This document shows positions 44,317 through 52,917 of a stretch of DNA of 64,000 bases, in pieces. Each line of letters starts with the position of its first letter. Position 1 is the stretch's first letter. A program made the translations under genes and the position numbers. The notes beneath the pieces are model-generated. The model made no database searches, was not told where the DNA came from, and was given only the letters and a program-made list of their open reading frames with translations. Location: contig NZ_AP026708.1 in assembly GCF_026000375.1 (NCBI RefSeq), positions 2,110,501 through 2,174,500 on the forward strand, given 5' to 3'. The stretch is from Pseudodesulfovibrio portus (GTDB lineage Bacteria; Desulfobacterota; Desulfovibrionia; Desulfovibrionales; Desulfovibrionaceae).

Positions 44317-45721
44317 TAAGAAAAGGAAAGTCCGTGCCCGGACGCCCATGCCCCATCAGGACCCCATCGAGCGCGGCACCAATTTCAACGAGGTCGCCCT
44401 GGGCTATTCCAGGGAACAGGCCCTCATAGAGGCCGAGCGTTGCCTGCAGTGCAAGAAGCCGCTGTGCCAGCAGGGCTGCCCGGTCAACATCGACATCAAG
44501 GGGTTCATCGCCTGCCTCGTGGACGACGACCTCAAGGGCGCCTACGACACCATCCGCCAGACCAACTCCCTGCCTGCGGTCTGCGGCCGGGTCTGCCCGC
44601 AGGAGACCCAGTGCGAGGGCCAGTGCATCCTCGGCAAGAAGCACGAGCCCGTGGCCATCGGTCGGCTGGAACGCTATGTGGCCGACACCTTCGCCGCCCA
44701 GTCCGCGTGCGAGGACGTGACCGACCTGTCCACCTGCGCCCTGGAACGCGAAGACCTCAAGGTGGCCTGCATCGGCGCGGGCCCGTCGTCGCTGACCGTG
44801 GCCGGGTACCTGGCCGGGCGCGGCATCAAGGTGGACGTGTTCGAAGCTCTGCACGAGCCGGGCGGCGTACTCGTCTACGGCATCCCGGAATTCCGTCTGC
44901 CCAAGGCCGTGGTCGCCCGCGAGCTGGACGGTCTCAAGGCGTTGGGCGTGACCTTCCACACCAACTGGGTGGGCGGCAAGACCATCACCATCCAGGACCT
45001 GCTGGACCAGGGCTACAACGCCGTGTTCATCGGCGTGGGCGCGGGACTGCCCCGTTTCCTGGGCGTGCCCGGCGAAAACCTGGTCGGCGTGTTCTCGGCC
45101 AACGAGTACCTGACCCGCGTCAACCTGGGCCGGGCCTATGAATTCCCCAACTACGACACCCCGGCCTACAAGGCCCGCCGCGTGGCCGTGCTCGGCGCGG
45201 GCAACGTGGCCATGGACGCCGCCCGCACCGCCCTGCGCATGGGCGCGGACGAGGTGTCCATCGTCTACCGCCGGTCCGAGGAAGAAATGCCCGCCCGCTG
45301 GGAAGAGATCGAACACGCCGTCGAGGAGGGCGTCAGGCTGCGCTGCCTGTGCGGCCCCGCCTCCTTCCACGGCGACAACCAGGGCCGCCTCAAGGCCATG
45401 ACCGTGCAGAAGATGGCCCTGGGCGACCCAGACGAGTCAGGCCGCTGCTCCCCGGTCTGCATCGAGGGCGAGACCGAACAGCTCCAGTGCGACATGGCCA
45501 TCATCGCCGTGGGCACCCGGCCCAACCCCGTGCTCCTGGAAGCCACCCCGGACCTGACCCTCAACAAGTGGGGCTACATCGAGGCCGACCCGGAAACAGG
45601 CGAGACCTCCATCCCCAACGTCTTTGCCGGCGGTGACATCGTCACCGGTGCGGCCACGGTCATTTCGGCCATGGGCGCGGGGAGGCGGGCTGCTAAAACA
45701 ATCGCTGAGCGATTGATTTAG
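44309..45721 (+). CDS. nfnB: NfnB-type glutamate synthase small-subunit-like flavoprotein
   Basis: A 470-residue partner of nfnA. An N-terminal double [4Fe-4S] domain has CLQCKKPLCQQGCPVNIDI and VCPQETQCEGQCILG. The FAD motif is IGAGPSSLTVAGYL, where the common GAGPAGL is replaced by Pro-Ser-Ser, and the NADP-binding motif is VLGAGNVAMDAARTALRMG. The C-terminus FAGGDIVTGAATVISAMGAG is the family ending. Together with NfnA it would couple NADH, NADPH and ferredoxin pools; a glutamate synthase role is less likely because there is no large-subunit gene. Confidence 0.9.
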   Translation: MADKKRKVRARTPMPHQDPIERGTNFNEVALGYSREQALIEAERCLQCKKPLCQQGCPVNIDIKGFIACLVDDDLKGAYDTIRQTNSLPAVCGRVCPQETQCEGQCILGKKHEPVAIGRLERYVADTFAAQSACEDVTDLSTCALEREDLKVACIGAGPSSLTVAGYLAGRGIKVDVFEALHEPGGVLVYGIPEFRLPKAVVARELDGLKALGVTFHTNWVGGKTITIQDLLDQGYNAVFIGVGAGLPRFLGVPGENLVGVFSANEYLTRVNLGRAYEFPNYDTPAYKARRVAVLGAGNVAMDAARTALRMGADEVSIVYRRSEEEMPARWEEIEHAVEEGVRLRCLCGPASFHGDNQGRLKAMTVQKMALGDPDESGRCSPVCIEGETEQLQCDMAIIAVGTRPNPVLLEATPDLTLNKWGYIEADPETGETSIPNVFAGGDIVTGAATVISAMGAGRRAAKTIAERLI

Positions 45722-45730
45722 CAGCCGGGC

Positions 45731-45908
45731 GGCTTGCGATAGCGGGCCATCTGCACATTTTTCGGGCTCGATTTGATCCTCAACGTAGCGCTGCTACGCC
45801 TGCGGTCAAATCGGCCCGAGATACCCAAGGGCATTAGATCTTGTACGGCTCGAGGGACTCGCCTACAATTCACTATAAATGCACAGCTGACCCACTCTCC
45901 CAAGCCTC
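45731..45908. repeat. dispersed palindromic element, family B copy 2
   Basis: Begins GGCTTGCGATAGCGGGCCAT and ends with ATGCACAGCTGACCCACTCT followed by CCCAAGCCTC. The inner part has a GATTTGA/TCAAATC stem enclosing CGTAGC/GCTACG. Compared with copy 1 it has about 50 extra bases before the right end. No reading frame is present. Confidence 0.75.
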
Positions 45909-45942
45909 ACCAGGGTGGAATAAGCGTTAACGAAACAAAACT

Positions 45943-45966
45943 GCCAGCCCGGAATGCCGGGCTGGC
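45943..45966. terminator. short GC hairpin after nfnB
   Basis: GCCAGCCCGG (45943-45952) with CCGGGCTGGC (45957-45966), a perfect 10-base stem with a 4-base loop. It is preceded by AACGAAACAAAACT and followed by CGCTTTC. It may act with the larger hairpin downstream. Confidence 0.55.
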
Positions 45967-45997
45967 CGCTTTCAACTGAATCCCAAAAAATCAACCT

Positions 45998-46073
45998 GCG
46001 ATTTGCGCAAGGAAAACGCCGCACCATGAATCAATCATGGTGCGGCGTTTCTCGTTTTCCTTGCGCAAATCGC
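45998..46073. terminator. very long nested hairpin between nfnB and the TAXI gene
   Basis: Outer arms of 19 bases (GCGATTTGCGCAAGGAAAA at 45998-46016 and its complement at 46055-46073) enclose an inner 15-base perfect stem (46015-46029 with 46035-46049). The transition TTTCTCGTTTTC gives a T-rich run on the plus strand, and the A-rich left arm does the same on the minus strand, so it may terminate both convergent genes. From 46090 to 46186 further GC-rich hairpins (for example GGGCAGCGCCCTGCCC) follow, without a gene. Confidence 0.75.
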
Positions 46074-46186
46074 TCAACGGCACGGCGTGCGAAGCCCGCA
46101 CGTCCCTCGCCGCAGGCGACATGGGGTTCCAAAGGGGCTCGCCCGTAGGCGGGTGCAGGGCAGCGCCCTGCCCGTCGGAGACGCCC

Positions 46187-47551
46187 CTATGCGACCGGGT
46201 TGTCGTCCCCGTCCGCGTCATTGCCGACCATCCTTTCCATGCGTTGCTGGATCATGCGGATGTGCAGCCTGAGGGAGTAGATGTAGTCGGTGTAGGACAG
46301 GGGCACCGAGGTCTCCAGGACCATCTTGTCCATGGCGACGAGCTGGCGGAGCATCTTGCGCGCCTCTTTCTTGTCGGTCAGTTCGTAGGCCTTGGTGTCG
46401 AGGCGCTTGAGCTGCTTGTACCACTTGAAGATGCGCCGCCGGATCTGCCAGCGATAGGCGGGCGGCGTGATCTTGAACAGGGGGAAGAGCAGGGTCAGCA
46501 GGGGGATGAGCAGAATCTTCAGCCGCTCGACCGTGATGGCGATCTGGAAGGGCAGGTAGCGCATGAGGAACGGCGGGCCGTTCTTGTGGAAGCTCTTGGC
46601 CTCGTCGCCCAGGGGGAAGAGCGCGGCGTCGGAGTTGGGGAACTGTCCGGGCCGGGCGAACATGTCCCCCTTGCCGTGCGCCTCGTCTGCGGCGAGCAGG
46701 AAGAGATACTTGATGGCCGCGTGCAGGTCCTCGCGCACGACGAGGTTGGCGGCGGGCGCGATGAGGGTGACCTCCTCGGCGGGCAGGTCGTTGATCAGGT
46801 CGAGGCCGCCGGGCGGCAGGGTGAGCTTGGTCAGGTAGTGGTGGGTGCGGGCGTATGTCTCGGCCCGGTCAAAGGAATGGAGGGTGACTTTTCCGGTCTC
46901 CGCAGCGAGCTTCTGGACCACGGCGGAGTTGATGCCCGCAATGGTGAACAGGACGTCGATTTCGCCCTTGAGCAGTTTTTCGGACGCGCTCCCGGCCCCT
47001 TCGGGCAAGAGCGTGGCGGTTTCATCGGTGACGCCGTTTTCCTCGAGCAGGGTACGCACCAGGTGGGCGGTGCCGCTGCCGTCGGCCCCCACGGCGATCC
47101 TGCGCCCCTTGAGGCCGGAGAGGCCCTTGAACTTGAGGCCCTTGCGGTGGAAGAGCCAGACCGGCTCGTAGTAGAGGCTGCCCAGGCTCTCCAGGTCGGG
47201 GTGTGCCTCGGGCGTGGTGATGCCGCCCTGCATGAGTGCGGCGGCCACCGTGGATTCGGGCTCGGCCATGCGGCTGAGGTTGTCCATGGACCCCTTGGTC
47301 CGGAGCACTTCCAGTTCAAATCCCTGCTTGGCGAAATACGCGGCGTATTGTTCGGCGTAGCCGTAGTATGCGCCGTTCGGGCCGCCCGAGGCGATGGTCA
47401 CCTTGGACGGCGGCAGCGGGTCCACGTACTGGAAGGTCACCCACAGGGCCCCGCCCAGCACTCCTGCGGCCACACTGTATATGATGAATTGCATCAGTTG
47501 GTGGGATTTCAGGAACTTGACCAGCATTTTAAGCAAGGGATTCTGCATCAT
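46187..47551 (-). CDS. membrane-anchored TAXI family solute-binding protein
   Basis: A 454-residue protein. An N-terminal transmembrane helix (FIIYSVAAGVLGGALWVTF) leads to a TAXI/TRAP-type binding domain (TIASGGPNGAYYGYAEQYAA, GSGTAHLVRTLLEENG). A second hydrophobic segment near residue 330 (LKILLIPLLTLLFPLF) is followed by a charged helical C-terminal part of about 110 residues, predicted cytoplasmic. No TRAP permease gene is adjacent. The layout suggests a sensor or a membrane-tethered receptor rather than a free periplasmic protein, but family members of this form do exist with permeases elsewhere. Confidence 0.85.
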   Translation of the reverse strand: MMQNPLLKMLVKFLKSHQLMQFIIYSVAAGVLGGALWVTFQYVDPLPPSKVTIASGGPNGAYYGYAEQYAAYFAKQGFELEVLRTKGSMDNLSRMAEPESTVAAALMQGGITTPEAHPDLESLGSLYYEPVWLFHRKGLKFKGLSGLKGRRIAVGADGSGTAHLVRTLLEENGVTDETATLLPEGAGSASEKLLKGEIDVLFTIAGINSAVVQKLAAETGKVTLHSFDRAETYARTHHYLTKLTLPPGGLDLINDLPAEEVTLIAPAANLVVREDLHAAIKYLFLLAADEAHGKGDMFARPGQFPNSDAALFPLGDEAKSFHKNGPPFLMRYLPFQIAITVERLKILLIPLLTLLFPLFKITPPAYRWQIRRRIFKWYKQLKRLDTKAYELTDKKEARKMLRQLVAMDKMVLETSVPLSYTDYIYSLRLHIRMIQQRMERMVGNDADGDDNPVA

Positions 47552-47644
47552 GGGGGAGAATGTACGTAAATCGCGTCAGCGCGGCAAGAGGCGGAAAGGT
47601 TTTTGAGATGTCGCGGGGCCATGCCGCCGGATGGCGAGGGCGGA

Positions 47645-47974
47645 TCAGGCCAGGGCCTTGAGCAGCCAGAGCACGGCCATGCCCGCCGCGATGGTGGCCA
47701 GGATGTTGCGCGTCTTCCAGGCGATGAGCACGGCGGCCAGCCAGGCGACCGTTCGTTCCGGGCCCGCCCAGGCAACCGCGTCGCCGGACTGGTGCAGGAA
47801 CACTGCCGGGAAGATGAGCGCGGGCAGGACCGAGGCCGGGATGAACCGCAGCATCCGGTGGACCAGGTCGGGCAGGGTGACCTTGTCCATGATCAGGATG
47901 AAGGAATAGCGGATGAGCAGGGTGCCCGCGCCGATGCCCAGCGCCACGGGCCAGTAAGTGGTCATGTCAACCAT
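47645..47974 (-). CDS. azlD: branched-chain amino acid exporter small subunit AzlD
   Basis: A 109-residue membrane protein with about four hydrophobic segments, the size of AzlD. The block GIGAGTLLIRYSFIL near the N-terminus and HRMLRFIPASVLPALIFPAVF are typical. It works with AzlC to export branched-chain amino acids or analogues. The start at 47974 overlaps the end of azlC by 8 bases. Confidence 0.88.
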   Translation of the reverse strand: MVDMTTYWPVALGIGAGTLLIRYSFILIMDKVTLPDLVHRMLRFIPASVLPALIFPAVFLHQSGDAVAWAGPERTVAWLAAVLIAWKTRNILATIAAGMAVLWLLKALA

Positions 47975-48659
47975 GGCGCTGCTCCCTTTCGGCCAGGCAA
48001 CCGGCCGCGATGCCGCAGACCGCAGCGGCCATGAGCCCCAGGTTGTAGGGCAGGCCCACGGCCAGCAGGGCAACGCACCCGGCGGCTGCGGCTGCCAGGG
48101 CGGCGGGACGGTCCTTGACCGCCGGGATGACCAGGGCCGTGAAGGTCAGGGGGATGGCGAAGTCCAGCTCCCATTGGGGCGGGATGATCGCGCCCAGGTA
48201 TGCGCCGAGGGCGGTGGTCAGGTTGAAGGCCACCCACAGGGTCAACCCCGCCCCGAGGTAGTAGCGGATCTTGTCCGGCATGGGCAGGTCGTCGCGCCCG
48301 AAGCGGAATACCGAGGTGGCGTAGGCCTGGTCCGTGAGCAGGTAGGCCAGGCCGAGCTTGCCCAGCGGGGAGGCGTCCTTGAGGTGCGGGGCGATCGATG
48401 CGGAATACATGAGGAAACGGGCGTTGATGATCAGGCCGGTGAGGATCACCACGGCCACCGAGGCGTTCTGGTCCATGAGTTGGACGGCCACCAGTTGCGA
48501 GGCCCCGGCAAAGACGATGGCCGACAGGGAGGTCGCGGCCCACTCGGGCATGCCCGCAGCCACGCCCACGGCCCCGCAGATCAGGCCGAAGGGCAGCACG
48601 CCCAGCAGGATGGGGGACAGGTCGCGCACGCCCTGCAGGAATGATGATCGCTTGTCCAT
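47967..48659 (-). CDS. azlC: branched-chain amino acid exporter large subunit AzlC
   Basis: A 230-residue membrane protein with about six to seven hydrophobic segments. LGVLPFGLICGAVGVAAGMPEW at the N-terminus and IVFAGASQLVAVQLM are family signatures. The start at 48659 follows AAGGGAAG. It is coupled to azlD by an 8-base overlap. The substrate is presumed to be branched-chain amino acids by family; no regulator is adjacent. Confidence 0.92.
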   Translation of the reverse strand: MDKRSSFLQGVRDLSPILLGVLPFGLICGAVGVAAGMPEWAATSLSAIVFAGASQLVAVQLMDQNASVAVVILTGLIINARFLMYSASIAPHLKDASPLGKLGLAYLLTDQAYATSVFRFGRDDLPMPDKIRYYLGAGLTLWVAFNLTTALGAYLGAIIPPQWELDFAIPLTFTALVIPAVKDRPAALAAAAAGCVALLAVGLPYNLGLMAAAVCGIAAGCLAEREQRHG

Positions 48660-48780
48660 GGTCTTCCCTTGCATGTGCGAGGGGTACTGTCCGGTCCGGA
48701 TTCCGTCAACGTCAATATTGTACGCCGGACATTATCGGGCGCGGGCTCACGGAGGGGGCGGGACGGGCGATCCCGACCGC

Positions 48781-49767
48781 CTAATCGTAGCTGTCCGTGA
48801 CCGGAGGGCACCGGTAAATGCGGATCGGCGAATAGGCTGTGGAGGGGATGTTGTTGCCCTGGCTCAATTGTGACAGCGCCCGATAGACCATGCGGCCCAT
48901 TTCCTCGAAATTCAGGCCGATGTTGACGTGATTCAGCCCCTGGTCGAGAAGCTCGCGCTGTCTTGGTGCGGCCCCGGCGAAAAGCAGAATTTTCTTACGG
49001 GAATCCAGGAGTGGTTTGTAGGGACTGATCCGGCGTTCGTAGTCCTGGGCCATCTGGGCCCACCAGCCGACCGAGATGATGGCGTCAATGGTCGGGTCTT
49101 CGAGCAGGACTTCCAGCTGGTCCAGAGCCTGGTCGTAGTTGTCCCGGCAGGGCAGGGGCGATCGCTGGTACTGCGTCCAGGAGGATTGTTTTCCTCCCGT
49201 GTCCAGGCCGAGCAACACCCCTTTTATGCGATCGATCAGGTTCGTATCGTCAGGCCCGCCCGTCAATATGGCGAACCGGCCGCCCTTGGGCATCAGTCGG
49301 CGTGCCTCCAGGGCCAGGAGGACCCCCAGGTTCATGTTGTCGGTGCCGACGTATCCTGCCCGAAGATGGGTATAGTCCCCGCTGAAATCGGAGTCAAAGG
49401 TGACCACGGGAATGCCCGCCGCCCGGACGGCCTTGAACGAGTTCTCGGCCAGAAAGCAGCTATGCAGGACCGAGATGGCCAGGCCGTTCGGCTTGAGTTC
49501 CAGCACCTTCTGGACTTGGGCGTCCTGGATGCGGAAGTGCGCCTTGCCCGTGCCGCCGACCAGGATGATCCTGTCGCCGTTCTCCTCAGCCTCGACACGG
49601 GCCGCTTCATAGATCCGGACAAAATTCTGGTCCGACACGGATTTGGCCACGATGGCGAAGAGCTTTCCTTCCCCCAGGCAGGGAGCTCCCGTCAAAAGGA
49701 CGGCCACGACGGCGAGGCAGAGCGATTGCACGGCGCGGGCAGGGGACATGGTTTTTTTGCGTATCAT
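48781..49767 (-). CDS. sugar-type periplasmic binding protein
   Basis: A 328-residue exported protein (signal peptide SLCLAVVAVLLTGAPCLG) with the periplasmic binding protein type 1 (ribose/LacI-like) fold: LFAIVAKSVSDQNFVRIYEAA, AGIPVVTFDSDFSG, and the hinge region FAILTGGPDDTNLIDRIKG. Most of its relatives deliver sugars to ABC importers or to receptor kinases. There is no permease or ATPase gene next to it. The start is chosen so that the signal peptide begins within a few residues. Confidence 0.82.
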   Translation of the reverse strand: MIRKKTMSPARAVQSLCLAVVAVLLTGAPCLGEGKLFAIVAKSVSDQNFVRIYEAARVEAEENGDRIILVGGTGKAHFRIQDAQVQKVLELKPNGLAISVLHSCFLAENSFKAVRAAGIPVVTFDSDFSGDYTHLRAGYVGTDNMNLGVLLALEARRLMPKGGRFAILTGGPDDTNLIDRIKGVLLGLDTGGKQSSWTQYQRSPLPCRDNYDQALDQLEVLLEDPTIDAIISVGWWAQMAQDYERRISPYKPLLDSRKKILLFAGAAPRQRELLDQGLNHVNIGLNFEEMGRMVYRALSQLSQGNNIPSTAYSPIRIYRCPPVTDSYD

Positions 49768-49949
49768 GTCCTGGTCATAGCCTGTCGGGCGAGGGTGTAT
49801 ATTATTATTTGGTGCCGGGGGGTCATTCTGTCCTGCCACCGGGAATGCCCGCCCTGATCCGGTCGACGCCTGCGATGCGCGCAGGGCATTTCCGGGCTGG
49901 ACTTTTTCGGGGAAAAGACGGGATACTCGGCCCGAAGCTCTCGGAGGAG

Positions 49950-50000
49950 ATGTTCATGACGCAACATCGGCCTGACCGTATTGTGCAGGCTGCTTCGTGA
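49950..50000 (+). CDS. possible short leader peptide before radA
   Basis: A frame of 16 codons (M-F-M-T-Q-H-R-P-D-R and onward) with GGAGGAG at suitable spacing before its second ATG at 49956. It ends 56 bases before the radA start. Whether it is translated is unknown; it may be chance. The upstream gap from 49768 holds a TATATTATTATTT stretch that could belong to a promoter. Confidence 0.2.
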   Translation: MFMTQHRPDRIVQAAS

Positions 50001-50055
50001 TTCCCGGGTCGGCCGGGGCGAACCGGCAGGCGAAACCTGGACCAAGAAAGGCATC

Positions 50056-51378
50056 GTGAAAACCAAGGAAACATATCGTTGCGCCGCGTGCGGCGCGCAG
50101 TCGCCGCGCTGGCAGGGGCAATGCCCGTCGTGCAAGGAATGGAACACGCTGGAGGCCGTGACCGTGGCCAGGCGGGACTCCAAGCCCGTGGGCGCGGCAG
50201 CGGCCACCGACGCGCCCCGCCCCCTTGAGGACCTGGACAGCGAGCACCTGGACACCCGGACCTCGGGCATGCGCGAGCTGGATGAACTGCTCGGCTCCGG
50301 CCTGGTCCCGGGCGCGGCCATCCTGCTCGGCGGCGAACCGGGCATCGGCAAGTCCACGCTGCTGCTGCAGCTGGCGGGCAGCCAGGCGCGGCTCGGCAGC
50401 AGGGCCGTCTACCTGTCGGGCGAGGAATCCCTGCCCCAGCTCAAGACCAGGGCGGAGCGGCTGGGACAGCTCGGACCGGGCTTGCTGGCCATGGCCACCA
50501 ACAGGGTGGAGGACGCCCTGGCCGTGCTGGAGTCCCACGAGCCGCCGGAGCTGCTCATCGTGGACTCGGTGCAGACCCTGGCCTCGAACATGGCCGAGGG
50601 CATACCGGGCTCGGTCAGCCAGGTGCGCGCCGTGGCCTCGGAGCTGGTGGAGAAGACCAAGAAGACCGGCACCACCCTGATCCTCGTGGGCCACGTGACC
50701 AAGGACGGCCAGATCGCCGGGCCCAAGCTCCTGGAGCACATGGTGGACACGGTCCTGTACCTGGAGGGCGACCGCAAGCATTTTTCCCGCATCCTGCGCG
50801 TGCTCAAGAACCGGTTCGGCCCCAGCGACGAGCTGGTGGTCTTCACCATGAAGGAGCGCGGGCTGGAAGTGGTGGAGGACCCGGCCACCTTTTTCCTGGG
50901 CGCGCGGGACCCGTCCCTGTCGGGCACGGCCATGGGACTGGCCGTGGACGGGCAGCGCCCCTTTGCCGTGGAGGTCCAGGCCCTGGTCACCAAGTCCTTT
51001 TTGTCCATTCCCCGGCGCACGGCCCTCGGGTTCGACACCAACCGGCTCAACCTGCTCCTGGCCGTGCTCGAAAAGCGGCTGCGGCTGAACCTGAGCGGGT
51101 ACGACATCTACGCCAAGATCACGGGCGGCCTGGCCTACAAGGACCCCGGCCTGGACCTGGCCGTGGTGGCGTCCGTCATGTCGTCCTTCTATGACCAGCC
51201 CCTGCCGGAATCGGCGGTGTTCTGGGGCGAGATCGACCTCAACGGGCAGGTGCGCCCGGTGGCCGCCCACGACGTGCGCCTCAAGCAGGCGGCCCGGTTG
51301 GGCCACGACCCGGTCTGCCATTCCGGGACCGCGGCCACCCTGGCGGACCTGCAGCGTATTCTGTTCGGACGCAATTGA
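50056..51378 (+). CDS. radA: DNA repair protein RadA
   Basis: A 440-residue RecA-like branch-migration protein. A C4 zinc finger (CAACGAQSPRWQGQCPSC) is at the N-terminus, then Walker A GGEPGIGKSTL, the RadA KNRFG motif (VLKNRFGPSDE) and a Lon-protease-like C-terminal domain (SVMSSFYDQPLPESAVFWGEI). RadA processes recombination intermediates during repair. The GTG at 50056 has AAAGG at 5-base spacing and gives the standard length; an extended ORF upstream is unlikely. Confidence 0.95.
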   Translation: MKTKETYRCAACGAQSPRWQGQCPSCKEWNTLEAVTVARRDSKPVGAAAATDAPRPLEDLDSEHLDTRTSGMRELDELLGSGLVPGAAILLGGEPGIGKSTLLLQLAGSQARLGSRAVYLSGEESLPQLKTRAERLGQLGPGLLAMATNRVEDALAVLESHEPPELLIVDSVQTLASNMAEGIPGSVSQVRAVASELVEKTKKTGTTLILVGHVTKDGQIAGPKLLEHMVDTVLYLEGDRKHFSRILRVLKNRFGPSDELVVFTMKERGLEVVEDPATFFLGARDPSLSGTAMGLAVDGQRPFAVEVQALVTKSFLSIPRRTALGFDTNRLNLLLAVLEKRLRLNLSGYDIYAKITGGLAYKDPGLDLAVVASVMSSFYDQPLPESAVFWGEIDLNGQVRPVAAHDVRLKQAARLGHDPVCHSGTAATLADLQRILFGRN

Positions 51379-51389
51379 CGGAGGAAAGC

Positions 51390-51479
51390 ATGTTCGTTCG
51401 CGGATTCGTGCGCCGCAGGTTCCAGGAGGTCCCCACGCACCAGGGGCTTCCATGCATCGCGCGCTTTCCCCATTTCTGA
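51390..51479 (+). CDS. possible 29-residue protein after radA
   Basis: ATG at 51390 is preceded by GGAGG with 5-base spacing. The product is a basic peptide beginning MFVRGFVRRRFQEV and ending ARFPHF, with one Cys. It begins 12 bases after the radA stop, so it would be co-transcribed. No relatives can be named; the strong ribosome site is the only support. Confidence 0.3.
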   Translation: MFVRGFVRRRFQEVPTHQGLPCIARFPHF

Positions 51480-51572
51480 AAAAAGTGGTATGACCGTTTC
51501 AGGACTGCGGTTATGCAAATGATACGAACCGGGCCGGGAACGGCCCGCACACCATGCCTTCCGGAGGGTGAT

Positions 51573-52913
51573 ATGGCTGATATTCTTGACTGGACCAACG
51601 CGCATCTGGACACGCTCGACACGGCCCTTTACGAGAAACGGGCCGATGAGATGGCCGTCCGTCTGCAGCAGGAGACAGGCGCGGGCAAGCTCCCGTTCCT
51701 GACCATGCCCTACGCGGCGCAACTCAGGAAGGATCTGGACGGGCTCAAGGACTTTCTCAGGAAATTCGACCATATGCTGCTGCTCGGCATCGGCGGGTCC
51801 GCCCTGGGGGCCCGCGCCCTGCAGAAGGCGTTCTACCCCCGGCAGGACCAGCCCGGCCACGACGGCCCCAGCCTGTGGATCGCGGACAACGTGGACACGT
51901 ACGCCCTGGAGGCTTATCTGGCCAAGCTGCCCCCGAAAAAGACCGTGGTGGTCACGGTGTCCAAGTCCGGCGGCACCATCGAGACCGTGGGCCAGTATTT
52001 CATTCTCAAGGAGTGGATGAAGGGCCACCTCGGCGACGACTGGCATCGGAACATGCTGCTGGTCACCGACGAGGAACAGGGGTTCCTGCGCGGTGAGGTG
52101 AACGAGTACGGCATCCGGGCGCTGCCCGTGCCGGACAACCTCGGCGGCCGGTACTCCGTGCTCTCGGCCGTGGGCTTGATCCCGGCCCTCTTCCTGGGCA
52201 TGGACGTGGAGTCCCTCATGGCCGGGGCGCAGGAGGTGGTCGCCCCCCTGGCCGATCCCGGCCTGACCGGCGATACCCTGGCCGGCCATTCCGCCTTCCG
52301 GCTGGCGGTCTGGGGCGCGGCCCTGCAGGACAAGGGGTTTGCCGAGTTGATCTTTTTCACCTATATCCCCCTGTGGGCGAGTTTCGGCGACTGGTTTGCC
52401 CAGTTGTGGGCGGAATCGCTGGGCAAGGAAGGCCGGGGCAGCCAGCCCGTGCCCGCAGTGGGCGTCACGGACCAGCATTCGGTCAACCAGATGTTCATGG
52501 ACGGCGTGCGCAACAAGGCGTGCCTGTTCCTGACCTGCCCGAACCTGCCCGCCGGGCCGAAGTTCCCGACCGACCTGCCGGACAAGTTCGCCTATGTGCG
52601 CGGCAAGGAGTTCGGCGAGCTGATCCAGGCCGAGGGACTGGGCACCCGCATGGCCCTGTCCAAGTCCGGCGTGCCCCTGGTGGAGATGCGGCTCGGCGCG
52701 GATTCCCCCCGCCAGGCGGGCAAGCTCATCGGGCTGCTCGGCGCGGCCACCATCCTGTGCGGCTGGCTCATGGGCATCAACCCCCTGGACCAGCCCGCCG
52801 TGGAGCTGGGGAAGCGGTTGGCCAAGGCCCGCATGGACGCCGAAGGGCTGGCCGAAGAAAAAGCCGACCTGAAAAGTTTTCTGAACACCGACAGGGATTT
52901 ACGGGAGTTTTAA
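51573..52913 (+). CDS. pgi: glucose-6-phosphate isomerase
   Basis: A 446-residue phosphoglucose isomerase of the shorter bacterial type, interconverting glucose 6-phosphate and fructose 6-phosphate. The blocks LLGIGGSALGARALQKAF, SKSGGTIETVGQY and GGRYSVLSAVGLIPALF are the family signatures; the catalytic Glu lies in the middle block VTDQHSVNQMFMDG region. The ATG is preceded by GGAGGGTGAT. It is followed after 4 bases by a histidine kinase gene, an unusual neighbour. Confidence 0.95.
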   Translation: MADILDWTNAHLDTLDTALYEKRADEMAVRLQQETGAGKLPFLTMPYAAQLRKDLDGLKDFLRKFDHMLLLGIGGSALGARALQKAFYPRQDQPGHDGPSLWIADNVDTYALEAYLAKLPPKKTVVVTVSKSGGTIETVGQYFILKEWMKGHLGDDWHRNMLLVTDEEQGFLRGEVNEYGIRALPVPDNLGGRYSVLSAVGLIPALFLGMDVESLMAGAQEVVAPLADPGLTGDTLAGHSAFRLAVWGAALQDKGFAELIFFTYIPLWASFGDWFAQLWAESLGKEGRGSQPVPAVGVTDQHSVNQMFMDGVRNKACLFLTCPNLPAGPKFPTDLPDKFAYVRGKEFGELIQAEGLGTRMALSKSGVPLVEMRLGADSPRQAGKLIGLLGAATILCGWLMGINPLDQPAVELGKRLAKARMDAEGLAEEKADLKSFLNTDRDLREF

Positions 52914-52917
52914 TTCA

